Origin: a virus
Virus record (IMG/VR): IMGVR_UViG_3300001097_000099
Span: 1 to 20,324 of that record
Strand: one strand, 5' to 3'
DNA: 20,324 nt
Positions 17,340 through 20,324 of this stretch are shown piece by piece. The notes under the pieces are model-generated. The model did not search any database. It worked only from the letters and a program-made list of their open reading frames with translations, and was not told the origin of the DNA. Positions within the stretch are counted from its first letter, which is position 1. Each line of letters starts with the position of its first letter. Position numbers and translations under genes: made by a program.

Positions 17340-19476
17340 TATCATTTATACCGGAGAAGTTTCCACCCAGAAGTATCTTGCCGTCAGATTGAATGGCAAT
17401 AGTTTCTACAGTGCTGCTTGCACCGGTACCAGTGTTAGTCGTAAAAGCAGTGTCTCTAGTACCGTCAGTATTAAGCCGAACGATACGGTTAACAGTGACA
17501 CCATTGAACGTGGTGAAGGAACCACCCATGAGTATCTTGCCGCCCGACTGGACGACAATAGTTTCTACAGTGAGGTCTGCACCGGTACCAGTATTGGTAG
17601 TAAACGCAGTATCTCTCGTCCCGTCAGTGTTAAGTCTGACGATACCGTTGACGGTAGCACCATTGAATGTGGCAAATTCTCCACCCACAAGTATCTTGCC
17701 GTCAGATTGAATGGCAATAGTTTCTACAGTGCTGCTTGCACCAGTACCATTATTGGTAGTAAAAGCAGTGTCCCTCGTCCCGTCAGCATTCAGCCGAACA
17801 ATATAGTTGACGGTGACACCATTGAATGTGAAGAACAACCCACCCAGAAGTATCTTGCCGCCCGATTGGACGGCAATAGTGCGGACAGTGCTGCTTGCAC
17901 CAGTACCATTATTGGTAGTAAAAGCAGTATCTCTGGTTCCGTCAGTATTAAGCCGAACAATACGGTTGACAGTGACACCATTGAATGTGGCAAATTCTCC
18001 ACCCGCAAGTATCTTGCCATCCGATTGGACTGCAATAGTGAAGACAGTGCTGCTTGCACCAGTACCCGTATTGGTAGTAAAAGCAGTGTCCCTAGTACCG
18101 TCACTATTCAAACGAACAATACGGTTAACAGTGACACCATTGAACGTGGTGAAGGAACCACCCACAAGTATTTTACCGTCCGATTGGACTGCAATAGTGA
18201 AGACAATGCCGCTTGCACCAGTACCAGTGTTAGTCGTAAAAGCAGTATCTCTGGTTCCGTCAGCATTCAAACGAACAATACGGTTGACAGTGACACCATT
18301 GAATGTGGTGAAATCCCCGCCCACAAGTATTTTACCGTCCGATTGGACGGCAATAGTGCGGACAGTGCTGTTTGCTGCTTCTAACACAGCAAACACGGAA
18401 GTATCTCTGGTTCCGTCAGTATTAAGCCGAACAATACGGTTGACAGTGACACCATTGAATGTGGTTAAGGTACCGCCAACAAGTATTTTACCGTCCGATT
18501 GGACGGCAATGGTGTTGACAGTGGTGTCTGCACCGGTACCAGTGTTAGTCGTAAAAGCAGTATCTCTAGTACCGTCAGTATTAAGCCGAACAATACGGTT
18601 GACAGTGACACCATTGAATGTGGTTAAGCCACCACCCATGAGTATTTTACCGTCCGATTGGACGGCAATAGTTTCTACAGTGGTGCTTGCACCAGTACCA
18701 TTATTGGTAGTAAAAGCAGTGTCCCTAGTACCGTCAGAATTAAGTCTGACGATACGGTTAACAGTGAAACCCCTTAATGTGGTGAAGGAACCACCCATGA
18801 GTATCCTGCCGTCCGACTGGACGACAATAGTTTGGACAGTGTTGTTAAAACCTGTACCGGTATTGGTAGTAAACGCGGTGTCCCTAGTACCGTCAGAATT
18901 AAGTCTGACAATACGGTTAACAGTGACACCATTGAACGTGGTGAAATCACCACCCATGAGTATTTTACCGTCCGACTGGACGGCAATGGTGTTGACAGTG
19001 GTGTCTGCACCGGTACCAGTGTTAGTCGTAAAAGCAGTATCTCTAGTACCGTCAGTGTTAAGTCTGACGATACTGTTGACGGTAGCACCATTGAACGTGG
19101 TGAAGGAACCACCCATGAGTATTTTACCGTCAGATTGGACGGCAATAGTGCGGACAGTGCTGTTTGCACCGGTACCCGTATTGGTAGTAAACGAGGTGTC
19201 CCTAGTACCGTCACTATTCAAACGAACAATACGGTTAACAGTGACACCATTGAACGCGGTGAAGCCACCACCCGCAAGTATCTTGCCGTCAGATTGGACG
19301 GCAATGGTGTTGACAGTGGTGCTTGCACCAGTACCATTATTGGTAGTAAAAGCAGTGTCCCTAGTACCGTCACTATTCAAACAAACAATACGGTTAACAG
19401 TGACACCATTGAATGTGGCGAAGGAACCACCCATGAGTATCTTGCCGCCCGACTGGACGACAATAGTTTGGACAGT
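17305..19476 (-). repeat. Tandem 159-bp coding repeats
   Basis: Fourteen near-identical 159-bp units encode the 53-residue repeats. The DNA identity is high enough for unequal recombination to change copy number. The seventh unit (18367-18522) is one codon short and carries an unrelated end. Long open frames on the plus strand here are a by-product of the repeats. Confidence 0.9.
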
Positions 19477-19656
19477 GCCGCTAAAAAGGTTTGCTGTATC
19501 AAAGGTATCAAAAGAATAATCATTGTTATTGAGATTGTAAAAAGATTTCCACACACCAGCAACTCGAACCGAACCTGAAGAAACCTGCTTCCACACCCCA
19601 CCGACTTTTACAGAAGGCACTGAATCCTTCCAAATACCAGCAACTTTAACTCTCAT
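17305..19656 (-). CDS. Tail fibre / receptor-binding protein with 14 delta-60-type beta-repeats (783 aa)
   Basis: Residues 1-40 contain three copies of a V-[KR]-V-[AG]-G-[IV]-W-K motif seen at the start of phage tail proteins. From residue 61, 13 full repeats of 53 residues (one of 52) and a final partial repeat follow. Each runs T-V-x-T-I-A-V-Q-S-D-G-K-I-L, G-G-x-F-T-T-F-N-G, V-N-R-I-V-R-L-N, D-G-T-R-D-T, which matches delta-60-type beta-propeller repeats of bacterial surface proteins. ATG at 19656 overlaps the upstream stop (TAATG), preferred over a TTG at 19674. It probably binds the host surface. The downstream hairpin ends its transcript. Confidence 0.88.
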   Translation of the reverse strand: MRVKVAGIWKDSVPSVKVGGVWKQVSSGSVRVAGVWKSFYNLNNNDYSFDTFDTANLFSGTVQTIVVQSGGKILMGGSFATFNGVTVNRIVCLNSDGTRDTAFTTNNGTGASTTVNTIAVQSDGKILAGGGFTAFNGVTVNRIVRLNSDGTRDTSFTTNTGTGANSTVRTIAVQSDGKILMGGSFTTFNGATVNSIVRLNTDGTRDTAFTTNTGTGADTTVNTIAVQSDGKILMGGDFTTFNGVTVNRIVRLNSDGTRDTAFTTNTGTGFNNTVQTIVVQSDGRILMGGSFTTLRGFTVNRIVRLNSDGTRDTAFTTNNGTGASTTVETIAVQSDGKILMGGGLTTFNGVTVNRIVRLNTDGTRDTAFTTNTGTGADTTVNTIAVQSDGKILVGGTLTTFNGVTVNRIVRLNTDGTRDTSVFAVLEAANSTVRTIAVQSDGKILVGGDFTTFNGVTVNRIVRLNADGTRDTAFTTNTGTGASGIVFTIAVQSDGKILVGGSFTTFNGVTVNRIVRLNSDGTRDTAFTTNTGTGASSTVFTIAVQSDGKILAGGEFATFNGVTVNRIVRLNTDGTRDTAFTTNNGTGASSTVRTIAVQSGGKILLGGLFFTFNGVTVNYIVRLNADGTRDTAFTTNNGTGASSTVETIAIQSDGKILVGGEFATFNGATVNGIVRLNTDGTRDTAFTTNTGTGADLTVETIVVQSGGKILMGGSFTTFNGVTVNRIVRLNTDGTRDTAFTTNTGTGASSTVETIAIQSDGKILLGGNFSGINDINRSRIARLLP

Positions 19657-19931
19657 TATACATACACCAACCAAACATCCCCATCAGAACCTCCAGTAGG
19701 TACAGCGGTAGACATAGTAATTTGACGGACACCATTGGAAACCGCAGCAGTCGGAGACGCAACATTGGTGGTGCCAGTAAATGTCGGTGACGCAAGATTT
19801 GCTTTCAGGTCATCCGCCGTCGTAACAAACGCGGTACTCGCCGCTTGAGTTGTATTCGTACCAGCCGTTGCTGTGGCAACAGCAACAACCCCACTCGTAG
19901 CGTCAATATCCCCTACTGGTTTCCAAGGCAT
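19656..19931 (-). CDS. Short tail-fibre-type protein (91 aa)
   Basis: The core has T-T-Q-A-A-S-T-A-F-V-T-T-A-D-D-L-K-A-N-L-A-S-P-T-F-T split over residues about 27-51, the T-T-x-A-A-S-T-A-F-V and L-A-S-P-x-F-T-G motifs that mark phage tail fibre shafts. Low-complexity Ala/Thr/Val composition fits a trimeric fibre. The C-terminus ends G-D-V-W-L-V-Y-V. It overlaps its neighbours by one base (TAATG) on both sides, so it is translated with the beta-repeat fibre. It may form a connector or base for that fibre. Confidence 0.78.
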   Translation of the reverse strand: MPWKPVGDIDATSGVVAVATATAGTNTTQAASTAFVTTADDLKANLASPTFTGTTNVASPTAAVSNGVRQITMSTAVPTGGSDGDVWLVYV

Positions 19932-20116
19932 TAGATCATCTCCATATCATCAACCGCAATCTCACCATCAACACTAATTTCACCCGAAGGTAAACGCCCA
20001 TCATCCCAACGGTATTCACCAACAGAATTGTCGTCAACGTCACGCGCAGGCTCCCCCAGCAGAATCCCGTTCACTTCCATGCCCGTGTGATTGAATGTGC
20101 TTCGCAGTGTTCCCAT
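19931..20116 (-). CDS. Hypothetical acidic virion-region protein (61 aa)
   Basis: Unrecognised. It has M-E-V-N-G-I-L-L-G-E-P near residue 13 and a strongly acidic second half (D-V-D-D-N, V-D-D-M-E-M-I). GGGAGG precedes the ATG at 20116, which overlaps the stop of the upstream gene as TAATG. Its place between a lectin-like protein and a fibre gene suggests a small tail or head-decoration component, which is inference from position only. Confidence 0.65.
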   Translation of the reverse strand: MGTLRSTFNHTGMEVNGILLGEPARDVDDNSVGEYRWDDGRLPSGEISVDGEIAVDDMEMI

Positions 20117-20324
20117 TACGACAACCTCCCTTGATAGTATGTACTGATCGTTGCGATCTCACCAGCGGTGAGTGCGCTACGGAACACGGCGACGGCAACA
20201 AGTTCCATGTCGGAATACGCAGTCCCACCGCCAGCCCCTCTACCGATCCGCAAAGGGAGCGCGTTAGCAAGACTGCCAACCGAGGATGTGGATGTGCTTG
20301 CGGTTGCCGTTGCGTTCGTGTAAG
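20116..20324 (-). CDS. C-terminal part of a LamG/concanavalin-like virion protein, cut by the window edge
   Basis: The open frame enters from the right edge and ends at a TAA at 20116-20118. Visible sequence has a Thr/Ala/Ser-rich start (Y-T-N-A-T-A-T-A-S-T-S), then L-P-L-R-I-G-R-G-A-G-G-G, Y-S-D-M-E-L-V-A-V-A-V-F-R-S-A-L-T-A-G-E-I and a short end. The pattern (L-x-I-G-R, G-x-I-x-x-x-x-x-F-x-x-x-L-T-x-x-E-I) is the usual C-terminal strand set of laminin-G or concanavalin-A-like domains in phage tail proteins, which bind sugars. The start and any N-terminal domains lie outside the window. Confidence 0.72.
   Translation of the reverse strand, partial: YTNATATASTSTSSVGSLANALPLRIGRGAGGGTAYSDMELVAVAVFRSALTAGEIATISTYYQGRLS

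Noticed and set aside
17305-19476. CRISPR-like regular repeats
   Set aside because: The 159-bp units are coding and contiguous, with no short palindromic repeats separated by unique spacers.
17389-19578. Long plus-strand open frames (up to 570 codons) across the fibre gene
   Set aside because: They are antisense to a clear protein with 53-residue beta-repeats and repeat with the same 159-bp period. Their translations are low-complexity artefacts without ribosome sites.
20040-20279. 79-codon minus-strand frame near the right edge
   Set aside because: It overlaps the lectin-like frame that enters from the edge and ends at 20116; that frame shows recognisable LamG-type sequence and links by TAATG to the next gene.

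Overview
The window looks like part of a tailed-phage genome (or prophage), probably a siphovirus of an actinobacterium. It carries both terminase subunits, a Gam/Rad52/RusA recombination set, a replication initiator, tail-fibre genes and a lysis cassette. The actinobacterial assignment is inference. It rests on small-gene families I associate with actinophages (a Cys/His protein at 2950-3810, a coiled-coil protein beside the small terminase, a TM-plus-coil protein beside the lysis genes), and on GGAG-type ribosome sites with some GTG and TTG starts. GC content is moderate (a little under half by eye), so a lower-GC actinobacterium is more likely than Streptomyces or Mycobacterium. No integrase, tRNA, CRISPR array or insertion sequence was seen.

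Layout. Positions 1-4945 are a leftward cassette of small, mostly unknown genes, with one exported lysozyme-like protein and several very small Cys-pair proteins. Positions 5052-8158 are a rightward island of ten small genes ending in a full-length histone-deacetylase-like amidohydrolase. The two arms diverge from a promoter region at 4971-5018 that contains an 8-bp C/G-run inverted repeat. From 8155 to the right edge everything runs leftward. Read in the direction of transcription this is: tail-fibre genes (right edge to 17305), a small unknown gene, a lysis block (membrane/coiled-coil protein, peptidoglycan-binding protein, holin-like protein, amidase), an early block (Gam, Rad52, winged-helix initiator, loader-like protein, HNH, HTH, RusA, small zinc proteins, nuclease-like protein, coiled-coil protein), then small and large terminase. 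The large terminase meets the deacetylase tail to tail on a shared TTAA.

Control elements. At least five, probably six, intergenic sites share the form AACCCCC, then an extended -10-like hexamer, then GGGG; they precede early genes on both strands. Two late-region gaps each hold a hairpin terminator followed by GTAGGCGATA, 18 bases and a -10-like hexamer. A perfect 14-bp inverted repeat closes the lysis operon. Inside the initiator gene, three A+T-rich 12-mers sit next to three TCGTCA repeats and two 11-bp GC repeats; this resembles a lambda-type origin embedded in the initiator gene.

No stretch over 300 bases lacks a gene. The longest gaps (14831-15021, 16583-16805, 17100-17304) are described as features. 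Most of the small genes have no function I can name.
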